A DNA stretch of 64,000 nucleotides, from assembly GCA_036346225.1 (NCBI GenBank), contig JARFIW010000003.1, positions 2,350,501 to 2,414,500 of the forward strand, given 5' to 3'. The notes beneath the pieces were generated by a model. It did no database searches, was not told where the DNA came from, and saw only the letters and a list, made by a program, of their open reading frames with translations. Every line of letters begins with the position of its first letter. Position 1 is the first letter of the stretch. Shown piece by piece: positions 23,590 to 36,167 of the stretch. This DNA comes from Platerodrilus igneus (taxonomy: Eukaryota > Arthropoda > Insecta > Coleoptera > Lycidae). The position numbers were made by a program, and so were the translations under genes.

Positions 23590-24105
23590 AAGGGGAACTG
23601 ACTGCATCTAACAAGAAAGAGCAGAGGCTATGTTCGAAGACAACAAACATAGAAATAACAAGAAATTGTTGAAAACATGCGTGGAGCACAGTACAGTATG
23701 TCTATGATATAGGGACAGTAGGGGAAGCAGACATAAAAATGGTAGAAGCATTTTAGAATGTTGTGCTCTAGATGCATGATGATGGTAGCAGGAACAGACA
23801 AAGTTAGTAACAAAGAGGTTATAGAAATAGTAGGGAGTAAAGATATCTGTGGAAAACAAAAAAAAATAGGATAAATGGAAGGGCGGGATACATTCTAAGG
23901 TATTTTTGGGAAGTAGTACATGATATATTACAATCAGAGATAGGAATAAGAGCTAGAGGTAGACCGTCAGACTATTACATGCAGATAGTGGAACATGCAC
24001 ACCATGGAAATTTCAGGGAAATATGCAGGTGAGCTCAGAATAGGAAACAATGAAGGTACGCATCTAACCAGTTCCAGGAGTGAAGACCTAATAATGATGA
24101 CGAAT
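23590..24105 (+). pseudogene. LINE ORF2 C-terminal remnant
   Basis: Decayed copy of the 3' coding end of the LINE at 18-21 kb. Equivalent segments include acagacaaagttagtaacaa (about 23,796) and ggtagaccgtcagactatta (about 23,961), the latter the basic G/R-rich tail. The end matches at tctaaccagttccaggag. No open frame is left. Confidence 0.6.
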
Positions 24106-24439
24106 TTATAAAGCAAAGCATGTTTTCCATGTGTAGATTTGAAACATGTTAAACAAGTTTGAGTAGTCCAGAAAGTTCGAGCATTTATGTTATTTAATAA
24201 AAGGATACTCATTTCTACTAGAAATGTTCTAAAAGCTATTAAGCACGCTAACAATTTTGTATCAATGAATAAATGCCCTAATTTGAAGTAGCTCTATTAT
24301 CGGAAAAGTCATAAAACCGAGATAAGAAGTTTATTAGCCCTAATAGAGAGATAACAAGAGCTAGGTTCTGAAGCATCAACAAAGACTGGAAGATTTTTAT
24401 GACCACAATTACTTTATACTAATAGCTCATTAAATTGGG

Positions 24440-25030
24440 AAATCAGGCTCCACATGCAAGTAATATAGTTTTTGAAGGGATTCATGAAAATATTGAAAAT
24501 TGTTGGATCACATATAAAGCCAGTGTTTATGAACTTTAAACATTATATTAGCTACCATGAATTCATTTCTTATACTGAACTAATAGCTTATAACCTCTCA
24601 TTTCCCAGTCATTCATATTCATATACTTCCTTCTCTACTTTGATCTACAACAGTATTAAAATCTATAACCAGCAAGCCCCCATTTCTTAACACTTTGAAA
24701 AACCTTTTGAATTTGATCGTACATCTTTCAGTTCCCTCATTCTCATGGTCACACATGGACATATAAATCTAAACTACCATCATATTCATTGATTTAATTT
24801 TTATAGTTTAGCTTGCTTTTTTGTATTCCCAGTGGATGACAATTCTTCTTAACCAAAACCCTTTTTGCATGGGGTATCTAAGTTTACTAAGCTTTAGCAA
24901 ATCTAGTTTTAAGCTAGTCATTTCTAACTTCAAATTCTATAACGTATCTACTCTCAAAAGATTGTAAACGTTCCATGCAGAAATTTTTACAATCTTCCCC
25001 TGTAATAGCTTAGTCTATAGTGATATTTTT
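24440..25030 (-). pseudogene. LINE endonuclease-domain remnant
   Basis: On the minus strand, SAWNVYNLLRVDTL (about 24,984-24,943) corresponds to the start of the APE-type endonuclease domain (xxTWNVRTL). Further on, LLVIDFNTVVDQSREGS (about 24,686-24,636) corresponds to its GDFNAxxG block. It carries stops and frameshifts. It belongs to the same LINE class as 18-21 kb but lies in the opposite orientation to the nearby 3' remnant. Confidence 0.5.
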
Positions 25031-25636
25031 CCTCTTCAGAAGTCAAATACGAAGGACCTACATAAGCGAACTGGCTTTCCGAAATTCCATGTATATGTTA
25101 AATGTTATATACACATGTTTGTTTTTATTTGCTGTAATAATCGCAGTTTCTGGGTAAATAAGTCGGTGGGTGGTTTTCCGTTGCATTCCATTGAAGAAGC
25201 AAAATATTGTTAAAGGGATAGCAGGAGCGAGGATAGACAGTACCCCCCGTTGTTGCCTAATGCGGCAAACAAGGAATCCATAGAACTATTATACCCCGCT
25301 CTCCGACTGGTGCAGAAAGGACTGTCACTTAAGCATTTGTTTTTATCTACTGTCGCATGTACCTGTACTGTAGCTGTGTGACTAAGAATAAATTAAAATA
25401 ATTACACTGTAATGTGGTTCTTTCTATTCTATTTAATCGCCATCCGACTTCTTAACCAAGACAGTTAAATTAAATTGAACTGCACTTACTATTCATTTAT
25501 TTACAAGAATTTACACAAGAACGTTTAGTATCTCGCATTCTTATTCTCTTATGATGTTCTACTTTTTATACTTGTATACAGATATTATTAATCTATATCA
25601 TTTCTGTTCGACATTGCACTTATTATACATGGTGTC

Positions 25637-26800
25637 AACTTTTATTCTGAACAAAGGAATTTGCATGTAAAAACAAATTTCTCTAAATATTGGCTCCTCT
25701 AATTACTTTACATTTGATTTTTTTTTTTTCCAATGCTCCACCCGAAGGTACTACATTGGCCAGGAAGCGAGTTTTTTTTTTTTTTACCTGGAAAATTTGG
25801 AATTTTGCCGAACCCTTGCTGTTCCAAGCAAGGTAGGGATCTTTAACGTGCGTGACAACACTCACACACGGGACCTCCATTTTACCTCTCATCCGAACGA
25901 GGGTGTATTTTTGTGAAAAATGCTCGCCTAACATGTTTCAAGCGGACCGTGTCGGGATTCGAACCCGGGACCTTGGGCGTAGTAGTCACACACATACCAC
26001 TACGCCACGGAGCCGCTCTAATTACTTTACAGCAAAATGCTAAGTTAGAAAGTTTTTAGAAATAAAAAGCTGTTTCTAGCGTTGCCATCAGATTTTGAAT
26101 CAGTTCAGTCGTTTTCGAGTAAATAGAAAAAAATAATTATTTAATAATACCATTTATCATGTTATATTTGACTGTCATAACGACTGTAACAGTATAAAGG
26201 ATAAATAACATCAAACATTGAATTATTAGGAAAAACATTATTTAATTAAATGTTCAAATAGCCCTCCATTCGCAGCAAAGCAGTAACTTAGTTGATCATA
26301 GAACTCTCGTCTTACATTTGCTATAGTGAATTTTTGATATTTTTCTGCTGGCTTTAATAATTGTTGCTTTTAAGTCGACTATCGTCGCAAAGGATTGTTC
26401 ATTGTTGTACAGCTTGTTTTTTAAAGTACCCCATAGAAAGAAATCACACGGGTTCAAGTCTAGGGAGCGTGCTGGTCAATGTATGGTACCACCGTGGCCT
26501 ATCCAATGTTCCGTGAATGTATGGTCCGAAAAATTGTGTACATCAACCTAATTGTTTGGCCAGACTTCCGTGTTGGTACAATATTGCCTCTTCTAAATTT
26601 AAAGTTGAAACAACTGGTCCAACTTCTTCTTGAAGTAATTGAAGATAACGTTTGCTTGTTAGTATGCCACCAATAAACAATGGGCCAATTATTCTATGGC
26701 CCAATAAATCAGCCCAAACGTTAACAGTATTACGATTATCAGGAACGTGATAAGATTATTGTTATCAAGAAATACTATAGGCGTACATATTAACAAAACT
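25637..26800 (-). mobile_element. Mariner/IS630-type transposon remnant
   Basis: Minus-strand translation around 26,725-26,620 gives NTVNVWADLLGHRIIGP and SKRYLQLLQEEVGPV, the block containing the first catalytic aspartate region of IS630/Tc-mariner-type transposases. Decayed coding sequence continues to about 26,235. The left boundary may be ggtgtcaacttttattctg at 25,631-25,649, similar to ggtgtcaactgttactcag at 54,729, which would be terminal sequence of the same family. A SINE is inserted at 25,713-26,015. Inactive. Confidence 0.5.
25713..26015 (-). mobile_element. Full-length tRNA-derived SINE with perfect target-site duplication
   Basis: Flanked by an exact 16-bp duplication, ctctaattactttaca (25,697-25,712 and 26,016-26,031). 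From the minus-strand 5' end it has a tRNA-like head with A box GTGGCGTAGTGG and B box GGTTCGAATCC, then the body, an internal A-run, the family 3' end, and a terminal A-rich run. These are RNA polymerase III promoter elements. The exact duplication and intact head suggest a fairly recent insertion. It sits in the decayed mariner-like remnant. Confidence 0.9.
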
Positions 26801-28216
26801 ATTTTAGTATGCGTTAAAGAGGGTAGATATAATTATAGCTTTGGTGAGAGAGGAGTAAGCATATAAGGCTATAAACAGACGTTTGATGACTGGATCTTAT
26901 TTGAGGAAAATAAAGTTGTATTTAGCAATAATATGCGAATATCGATTTATGTTTCGAGTATTTTTAATCAAGAGTTATGTAGAACGTGAGAGTGTTATTT
27001 TGACGATACGATAGTCTGTATTTCCCTGATTTTAAGTTGATAATAGGCTTGGATTAAATTTCGTTTCCATTTGCGATGTATGCAGCCAAATATACAAGTT
27101 GAGATTTGTTCTAGTACCTATTAATGTGTGTATAAAAATTAAATTTATAGTCGTGTAGAATTTCTCACGTAAGTACAAATCTTATAATTATTAGGTGTTA
27201 AATAAAACTAATTTTAAGTACGACTTTTGGTGTGGATCATAATTTCGGTGTGGGCGGATAATTTCAATGTAGATGGATAATTCTGATGTGACGTGTTATT
27301 CTGGTATAGAGCCGTAATCATGGTATTCAGCAAAATAAAATTTCAACTGAGAGAGTAATAATCCCCTAGCAAATACCACAATTATCTGTTTCAATAGAAT
27401 TTAATGCCGGAGCAGTTTAAAGTTTGCGTGTTGTACATAGCTGGAAGGCGTCTTTGAAAAGAATGTTTGTTTTATTATTGTCTACGAGTTAAAGTTAATA
27501 AGATGAAATTATGGACAGTGTAAATGTTTGAAACTCGTAATAGACGAGCGTCCGTGTTAAAAATATGGTTTCCTTTTAGTCATTGTAGATGTAAGTTTTG
27601 TATGCATATAATAGTAGTTAGTGGATTATCAACAGGGAAATGAATTTACTCTGAAGGTCGGCACACTTTAGACTAGGATCATGCTAAATAATTATACTAG
27701 TATTTTTCTACACTGATCACCGAGTCTCGTGTTTCTCGTGTGGTTATTCCTTTTGGGATTTTATTTGACACAGGTTTGAGCAGCATCTACCGAACTTGAG
27801 CTGAGCTAGCTGGGAATTGGTTGTTGGATGAGTTTAGTTTTAATTTATTTCAGGATTCAATAATAGTACTACGTGTTATGGGACTTCAGCCAAACAGCAG
27901 AACTTCCACAGCAATATTTAGTCCTTAAAGTAGGTAAATGCCATCATTATAGAACGCTGACAACTATTAACTATTATATGTGGCTTTACAAGTGGTATTA
28001 GAAATGAAATATGCATAACAATATTTCCGTGTTATTGGATTAAATTTCTTAATTTACCCTACAACACTTATTCCAACGAAACCATCATGTAACAACTCAA
28101 CGACACTCATGTAAAGGAATTGTATAAATGAGTGAAACCAATTCTTTTATAAAATGGTGCGTTACAAAATATTCCCTAACATTATTTTGGTCAAAGGTGA
28201 TCATGAGACAGAAAAC
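26801..28216. other. No gene recognised
   Basis: AT-rich spacer with no convincing exons or repeats between the mariner-like remnant and the 3' tail of the CR1/jockey-type LINE. Confidence 0.4.
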
Positions 28217-30868
28217 GTTTATTTATTTATTTATTTAACTACTTTGCTTACAAGAAGCGGTGGTAGAATAAAAAGATATTTATATTATTGTGCTATAGCA
28301 GAAATAAATTGGGCAGTATTTTGCGGAAAAGGATCAAAAGCTTGTTTGGGAAGATCATTCCATAGTCTGATTCCTAAACCAATGAAAGAATTATAGGTAA
28401 CGCTGTGCCAGTATGATGGGTGGTGGATTGTAAAAGGATGATCATGTCTGGAAAGGTAGCTTGCTGGTTGTAGTCTTTGCCAAGTTCAGACAGAGCAGGC
28501 TTGCCTGCTATTGTTTCATACATAACCATAAGCATACGTTTATTACGCCTACTTAAAAGAGAGTCCCATTTTAACTCGTTGATTAATCCAGTCACACTGA
28601 TTCGCTGTTGAAATTGCCAGAACACATATCTTGCAGCACGACGCTGAACAGAGTTTAACTTGTTTGTTAAATACTGTATTTGGGGTTCCATATTATAGCA
28701 CAGTATTCTAAAATTGACGGATTAATGTCAAATATGCATGGCTTCTTGTCAAGGAGGAGCTTTACGTAGGCAAAACATGACTAGATGTAAACGCTTTCGA
28801 GCTTTGGAGACCACTTCAAGAACGTGTTCAGTCCATCTTAGGTCCTTTCTTATGATAATGCCAAGATATTTACAGCTGTCGGACGGATTTATGATATTAT
28901 TTCCAAGGCGGTACCGATGATCGATTACATTTGAGCCAAAGGAAATCCAAACAGTTTTAGCTGTGTTGATAGTCATATTATTAACATGAGTCCAATGGAC
29001 AATTTCATGTAGGTCAGTTTGTAGAACTTCTATGTCTGCTTGGCTTTTAGTCGGTCTATATATAACAATGTCATCAGCAAATAGTCTAAAGGTTGAATTT
29101 TTTCCAATTGTGCATTGATTGATGAAGATGAGGAATAGAGTTGGGCCTAGCACACTCCCTTGGGGAACTCCTGAGGGAACTGCTACAGGTTCTGAGAGTT
29201 GTTGATTAACCAGTACCTGTTGTGTTCTATTTGATAAGTATGTGGTTATCCACTTCACAACGTGACTGTCTAAATTTATTCTCATAAGAGCTTCAACCAA
29301 TAGCTTATGGGGAACTTTGTCAAAAGCCTTCGATATATCTAAAAAAATGGCATCGACTTTAACTCCATTGTCGATGCTTTCAGCAACATCTTGAATGAAA
29401 CAGGCAAGTGCATATTCACATGAGTAACCTGGTCGAAAGCCAAATTGTAATGGATGTAGATAATTAGAATCATTTAGCACTTTCATGATATATTTATTCA
29501 AGATAATCTCAAATAAACGACAAATAACACACGTAATGCTAATTGGCCTGTAGTTTGCAGGGTTAGTTTTTGATCCATTTTTATATATAGGTATTATATG
29601 AGCTTTTAGCCAATCATGTGGTATATCATTATTATTAATACACATGTTAAAAAGAAGGTTCAGGTATGGTACAATTGTATTACCACATAGCAAAATTAGT
29701 TGACTAGATATGTAGTCTGGTCCCTTAGTGTGTTGATTCATTTTACCAAGAGCCAGATGAATATCTTTGGCGCTAAAATGAAATACATTTATAGATACTT
29801 TATTACTTATCACAGCTCTACTAGCATGTTGTTGAGGATCTGTATTGTAGACTTCTTTAAAGGTATTGCTTAAGATAGTTAAAGTGTCGGATCCTTTATC
29901 TTTCATTTCAGGAATAGATGTGTTTGTGGCTCTACACGATTTTATGTACTTATTAAACAAATTCCACTTGTTGGAATATGCATTAACAGCTGTTAAATTG
30001 GTCATAAAGTCATGCAAGGCTTTCATTTTTGCTTCAAGCAATTTCTTTTTTAGTATTTTAAATTCTTCCTTATGGGCTGTTGATTTGTTACGAAACTTGT
30101 AGTAACGTCTACACTGTTTTTTCAGTACACGAACTTCATGCGTATAGTAAATTGGATCGGGATTAGTAGGTAGAGATCGTGTAGGTATGAACTGTAAGCA
30201 ACTACGCAGTATCGCTTTAAAAGTGTCCCAGTACTGATTAATAGTACCTGTCGGTGAGGCCCATCCATTATATTTTGTGGACATATGTTCCTGTATGCTG
30301 TATTTGTCAGCCTTTTTATAGTAAAAAATTGTTTTTTTTGTGGATTTATTTGGAGAAATCCCTTCTATAACTACATGTACTGGTCGGTGATCTCCAAAAT
30401 AGTCCAACACCTCACAAGAGTACATATCAACTAGTGGATTGATTAAGATTATATCTAATAGATTGTTGTTTCTTGTAGGGTCTGAGACAATTTGAACTAA
30501 TCCATTTGATAGTAAATTGTTTACTTGTATTTGATCACTTGAGTATGATGGAGTAATATTCCATATTACTTTTGGTAGATTTAAATCGCCTGCTAGTAGT
30601 ATACCCATTGGTTTGTTGCAGTTGTGTATTATGTCAGAGATGTGGTTAATAATGTCTAGTGGTGCCGATTGAGGCCGATAGGCGACAATAATTTTTAGTT
30701 GAAGGTTAACTATGGCAATGTCAACAGTAATTATTTCATATATCGGGTCAAGATTTGGATTTTTGGAAGTAAGTCTATTGTGTACTGCAATTAAAACTCC
30801 TCCACCACGAGAACCTCTGTCACGTCGATAGACAGTATAATATGAAGGAAAGATTTGCCTTAAAATTT
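28217..30868 (-). pseudogene. CR1/jockey-type LINE, endonuclease-reverse transcriptase ORF2, 5'-truncated
   Basis: A 619-codon open stretch (30,608-28,749) continues upstream in frame to about 30,860, starting inside the endonuclease domain (RDRGSRGGGVLIAVHN, then GILLAGDLNLP). RT motifs follow in order: NYRPISITCVICRLFE, FGFRPGYSCEYAL, DAIFLDISKAFDKVPHKLL, VPQGSVLGPTLFLIFIN and FRLFADDIVIY, whose two aspartates are catalytic. A frameshift near 28,700 leads to the thumb/C-terminal part (28,691-28,374). The 3' end is a (TAAA)n tail at about 28,217-28,237. The first part of the endonuclease domain is missing. Apart from one frameshift the ORF is well preserved, so the insertion is not ancient. 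The ORF1 half lies inverted next to it on the plus strand. Confidence 0.85.
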
Positions 30869-30907
30869 TTTAAATATTTTCAAAGATTTTAAGTTTATAT
30901 ATATATA

Positions 30908-31842
30908 TACAAATCAGTTTTTCCATCTTGTTTTTAAAGCAACTAGTGTTTTCTAGTAAAAAAACTTTAAAAAGTAATGATGGCCACAAATGAAGTTGCA
31001 TCAAACTTAGCTATACAGAAAACTTGCTTTTATTGTAAAAAAGTTGTGATAAAATTCGTAGAATGTGCTAACTGTGAAGAAAGAGCTCATCCTGCATGCA
31101 GTAACCGACAAGGCACCACTATAGAAAGTACAGATGGTACTAAAAAATATCTATGTAATAATTGCACAAAGCAGAATATTATAAATGAAGAATCGTGCAC
31201 TATCTCAAAGTGTAATAGAGTCGATGATATGGAATTTCTACAAAACAATAGGTTTAAAATAATGTTGGAAAATGTTGTTGAATTAAAAATTCAGCCCCTA
31301 CTGCAAGAAATCGTAAATTTAAATTTAGAAGTCAAAAACCTTAAAGACTCTAATATAGAACTAATCAGATTACTTACATCTGGATATAAGTTAACAAAAC
31401 CTGATATGCATTCTGATCACCATCCATTAGCGACCACATCGAGAGAACAAACTAAAAATGCAAAAACCGTAAAATTGAATAAATTCACTGCTTTAAATAT
31501 TAATAATAACATTTCCACACCTACAACTGCCCAATTGAGATATGATAACAAACCATCACAAACACATTTGCACAGTTCTAATTCTAAACAAAAACGTGAT
31601 GAAGATAAGGAAATACAAATAACAGACAGTACCTTAAGTTTAGAGTCTTTTAACAGGCAAGATAACATTGATATAACCAATGATATACAGATTCCTCAAA
31701 ATTCACAACATAAAGAAGAAAATGGACCACTGTAGTAAGAAATAAATCAAACAAGAAAACGATTATAGGCTCAGCCACCCTAAATTCAAGCAATGGTGTA
31801 GATACTATTTCAGGTGTGCAAATTGTTTATATTAGTTATGAG
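30908..31842 (+). pseudogene. LINE ORF1 (PHD-like finger, coiled coil), inverted 5' part of the neighbouring LINE
   Basis: ORF from ATG 30,977 to 31,735. Residues about 17-64 form a cysteine/histidine finger (CFYCKK, CANCEE, HPACS, CNNC), as in ORF1 of CR1/jockey-like LINEs. A helical segment (about 85-130) and a polar tail follow. The frame stops at 31,735, but the next frame continues with WTTVVRNKSNKKTIIGSA, the usual post-finger block of these ORF1 proteins, so one frameshift has occurred. It is cut at 31,842 by the hAT insertion. Its 5' end abuts the truncated ORF2 of opposite strand. Confidence 0.7.
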
Positions 31843-34800
31843 CAGTGGCGGCGATAAGGCGCCCGTGGGACCCGCCGGGCTGACAGGCCCCGACACGTAA
31901 GGGCCCCGGAATGGGATCGATAACTGAATGTTTTTAAAATAAAAAATTAATTGTGTGAAAAACTCGTACACACATGCTAGATGTCAAATTTCCTAACTAC
32001 TGTAATAAAACTTCAATATTACAGGACGAACTTAAATTTCCTGTCCATCACACGGTAAGGTTTTACTCTTACACGTAAAACAGATTTTTATACACAATAT
32101 TGTTAAATTTGTGAATACCTGAACCTAACCCTGACACCCTGTATCAAAATTGTAAGCTGAAAACAGTTTTTAGTTATACATTGAAAGTAGTCCATTGTCG
32201 GTAAAACACTACAATTGAAATTGAATGCATAAATGCATTAGGTTCGACATCCGTTTACTCTATTAAAGTAGGTTCTTTCTTCGTAAATAAGAATGTTAAA
32301 TGAAATTTTTCCTTTTCCTCCAGGACAGATTCGGTTTCTAGCCACGAGATAAGAAGTAACGACCGGAAAGATAATGATTAGACGATAAGTCATCGCCTGT
32401 TGCCTTCACGTACAATAAGAAACATTACATTACTTTGTTGTCAGTAGTCAGTTGCATTGTTAGAAAAGCGATGTTTGTAATATATAATATATGTGTGCAA
32501 CGTATTAAGTAATAATTTTTGTTGTTTATAGTTTTAGAAACATAATTAGTTTGTAACATAGTTACTTTGGTGTGTTTTGCGTGCCATTTGGATTTAGATC
32601 AATCGATTAACCTTATAGTGAAAAAGAAACGTGAGTACTTAAGCGGTTTTCAAAAAAGAAAATTAAAACATCAAAAGTCTGAATCTACCAAAAAACTTAA
32701 GAAAATTGACACTTTTTTTAATAAGCCACTTAAAGTAATCTGGATCACAAATTTAAATTGACCAAATTGTTCAAGCGGAACCAAACAATAATACCCTTTT
32801 CAATAATGCATCTCACCCTCAAAACAGTGATGAAAACTGTCATACTCCAGATCCAGATGAAAATTTAGAAAATAAGTTAATAGACACAAGGTATGATGTT
32901 GACATTACAAATATTGTTACAAAACTAAGCACAGATATAGACAATTTTCAAGGACCTTTATTTAAACAAGCCAAAGAATTAATTTTAGCATCTAAACCTT
33001 TCCAACCAAAAAGGCCATTTCCGAAAGATGAAAAAGTAAAAGGTCTTTTAGTTCATCGTACTATTTATTAAAAACATTAACTGGACAACACGTTGATAGG
33101 TTGTGGTTGTGCTACTCACAAAAACTAAATGACGTTTATTGTGAACCATGTTGGCTTTTTAGTGAATCTATCGAAGCTCAGAATTGGCGACACTGTAGCA
33201 TTTGTGACTGGAAGGGTCTAAGTAAAAAGATAAAAGACACGAAACAAGTACTGCTCATCTTCAAGCTTTTCTAATCTACGCTACTATAAAAAAATCAAAC
33301 CATAGCTGACAAAATTTCTGACGAGCGAAGAAATTGGAAACAAATATTTACGAGAATTGTTGATGTTGTCCTAACAATGGCCGTGTGTTCCCTGCCTTTC
33401 CGGGGTCATAGGGAAAATATCACTACAATCTTGCCTGAATGTGACAATTTTTTGAACATAGTAGACCTTTAGCACGTTTTGATTCTCTTCTAAAAGCTCA
33501 CAAAAAATCACGATCAAAGTATTTGCATCATGAAATTCAAAATGAAATTATTACTTTATTGGTTAATTCTGTGATCAAGTCTTTATTGAAGAAAATTCGT
33601 ACGACTTCTTATTTGTCTATTATTGTTGACACCACACAGGACTTGTCAAAAAAAGATCAAATGAGCGTTGTCATCAGGTATGTAACTATATCAGAAAAAT
33701 GTCCTACATCAACAGAAATAAAAATAAACGAATCGTTTGGAATTTTTTAAATATGTGACCAAACAAGTGATGGTTTTGAGAATAAAGTTTTAGAAGTTTA
33801 AACGAAAAATGGTGTGTATATAGAAAGGTGTAGAGGACAAGGCTATGACGATTCAGCTACAATGAGTGGGCAATATACTGGTTTACAAAAAAGAATAAAG
33901 GATATTGCTCCTTATGCAGAATATATACATTGCGTTGGACACAATTTGAATTTAGTTATAAACGACTCAGTAACAAATATTTCGAAATACAGCAGTTTTT
34001 CGATATTATACAGAGGGTATATGTTTTCTTTAGTAAAAGCTTACCTCGCTGGCAGGAAATAAATAAGATTATTAACGTTAAGGTAAAGGATGATTTTTCC
34101 AAAAAAAATTCTTAACATTAAAAAAATTGTGTCCAACAAGATGTTCATCCCGTAATGATTGTTTAATTGCTTTAAAAATTAACTTCAAATCTATTATAAA
34201 ATGCTTGACCAAAATTATATTACAAGCTTCCAAGAAACTTGTAGTAGATGAAGCTCTATCCGTCAGGAATCGCCTTCATAGATTTGATTTCATATTTGCC
34301 CTAACCCTTGAAAGCAAAGCAAAGCAAATGGATCTAGGTTATCTGTCAATTTTAAGTATTGAACATGAAGAAGTTCCTGAAGTAGACATAAGTGAAGTAG
34401 TGGAAAAGATTTTAATTAAGAAAAAACGCAGAATTAGGAGTTTAGAATACATTTAATTTAATTTTAGAAGTAAAATATTCATTTGGCGGTATAGCATTGA
34501 AACTGGACTTTCCAATTTTGTTTTTTATACCCAATATTAAGCAGTTTTTCTATAAGTTTGTGTATACCGGGGAACCTGTGTTATAAAAGTTATTAAACAA
34601 AACAATATTTGTTTTGTTATGTTTTATTGTACTTCTACTGGAGACCTCAGCGTAAAGGACAACATGATGTAGATAAAATAATTTAGACTAGGTAAATATG
34701 GTAGTTGTATCATACTATTTAATGGTATCACAATTGGCAAATGGTTTTGTCATTGAATTCGTTTTTGCATAGCAATAAATTTTCATAGTTCTATAAAATA

Positions 34801-34920
34801 ATTATAATGATTAACGGCCGGAAACAAATTATTTAAACATGCCATGGGTCATTCTTATTTTTATTAAGGGGGCCTCAAATATTTTGCGGGCGGGCCCCCA
34901 CGTTGTTAGCGCCGCCACTG
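31843..34920 (+). mobile_element. hAT transposon with terminal repeats and 8-bp target duplication
   Basis: Ends are cagtggcggcg on the left and its complement cgccgccactg on the right. The flanks gttatgag (31,835-31,842) and gttataag (34,921-34,928) are the 8-bp target duplication expected of hAT elements, with one substitution. Subterminal regions are GC-rich (cccgccgggc left, gggcgggccc right). It carries the decayed transposase listed separately. Confidence 0.9.
32610..34456 (+). pseudogene. hAT transposase (ZMYM1-like), heavily decayed
   Basis: The N-terminal KREYLSGFQKRKLKHQKSES and IDTFFNKP (about 32,620-32,730) is the usual start of ZMYM1-like hAT proteins. Next come the TTF-type block (LTGQHVDRLWLCYSQ, YCEPCWLF; about 33,078-33,160), the DUF4371 region (IQNEIITLLVNSVIKSLLKK), the core SIIVDTTQDLSKKDQMSVVI (about 33,617-33,676), GQGYDDSATMSGQYTGLQ and YIHCVGHNLNLVINDS (about 33,837-33,975). 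At least five frameshifts or stops occur and the C-terminal dimerisation region is largely missing. No function is possible. Confidence 0.8.
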
Positions 34921-35364
34921 GTTATAAGATCTTAAAATTTTTGTTGTGATGTCCAAATCAAATTTTGACAAATTTATTTGACAAATAAAAATCAGAATAC
35001 TGGCTAAGGTAGATGTTTTTAAATCCATCTGCGCTTTGACAAACATAGTTTTTCTAAATGTTTGCTAACTGATTAGTGTTGTAGATTGTACAGTGATTTA
35101 CATGTTTTTATTTAACTCTTCATAGTTCTCCCCATTGATAATGATTGAGTCACCATTTTGGTTTTAAAAAAAATTAGCCCAATGGCACGTTGGCACGGGA
35201 ATGCAAGTTACGTCGAACTACTATTTTAACTTGAAATAAAGCAATGTTTGAATGAAACAATTTTTCCGTCTTCAATGTTTATTTTACTTGTCAACATAAC
35301 TACTGAGATGAAGATTGCCTCAGTAACAAACGTAAAAATTAGTCACTGAAATCACCTTAATACA

Positions 35365-35560
35365 GAATTAAACCACTCAGTTTCTAAAATCATCTTTACA
35401 CGTTTCGATCCATGACTAGGATCGTTGTCAAAATAATAAAAACTTCAAGTTTATTTTGACAACGATAAAGATGATTTTAAAAACTATGAGTGGTTTAATT
35501 CCCAAAGAAGATTAAGAAAAATGCGAAACAAACCTCAACAAACATACAGGGAGTATTTAC
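35365..35560. repeat. Dispersed repeat copy 4, inverted-repeat form
   Basis: Left half (35,368-35,460, with cgatccatgactaggatcg) is the reverse complement of the 3' end of the Penelope-like repeat family. The right half (35,450-35,560, ending acaaacatacagggagtatt) is the same end in plus orientation, so two ends meet head to head, joined within ttgacaacgat. Confidence 0.6.
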
Positions 35561-36167
35561 CTTAATACAGATATTTAAAATTATTAATGTTGGCTTGTTA
35601 GAATGTTGAATTCAATTCAATCTCAGTTAAAGGTAAAAGTTTTTCTTATGTATCAGTTTTTAGATATTCAGTTTCCCTCCATACACAAGCAAAACAAGTG
35701 TTTCGAGTATATTGTACAATAATACAAACATGATCTATAAATCAAAAATACTAATCGAGATTTCGGTGCGGTTTACCGTTACAGACCACTCCAAATAAAA
35801 CGAAAACTGAAAATATGCCCTACAACTGAAGTTTTAATAAAACTTAGAAAATTTTGCGGGTTTTTGCTAAATTTTGAGTAATTCCGAAAAAAGAAAAAAT
35901 TCGGTACTACTTACCGTGCCCATGAAATCTCAGTAAAACATTTTCACTACTATTTCGCGGAGGAATATAATACAGAGCGTGCGCATTAGATGTTCCGTCA
36001 TCAATGGTGCAATTTACATCGAGCCGGCAGCCATATTATTGTTATCGTTCGCCCCTTCTACATTGGTTTTACCTTATTTTTGAGTTGTTTTGTTCTCTTT
36101 ATTTGTGTGTATATATTTTGTCAACAGTCTTTTAAAGACTAATTAATCGAGTTAATTATATTTTAAA

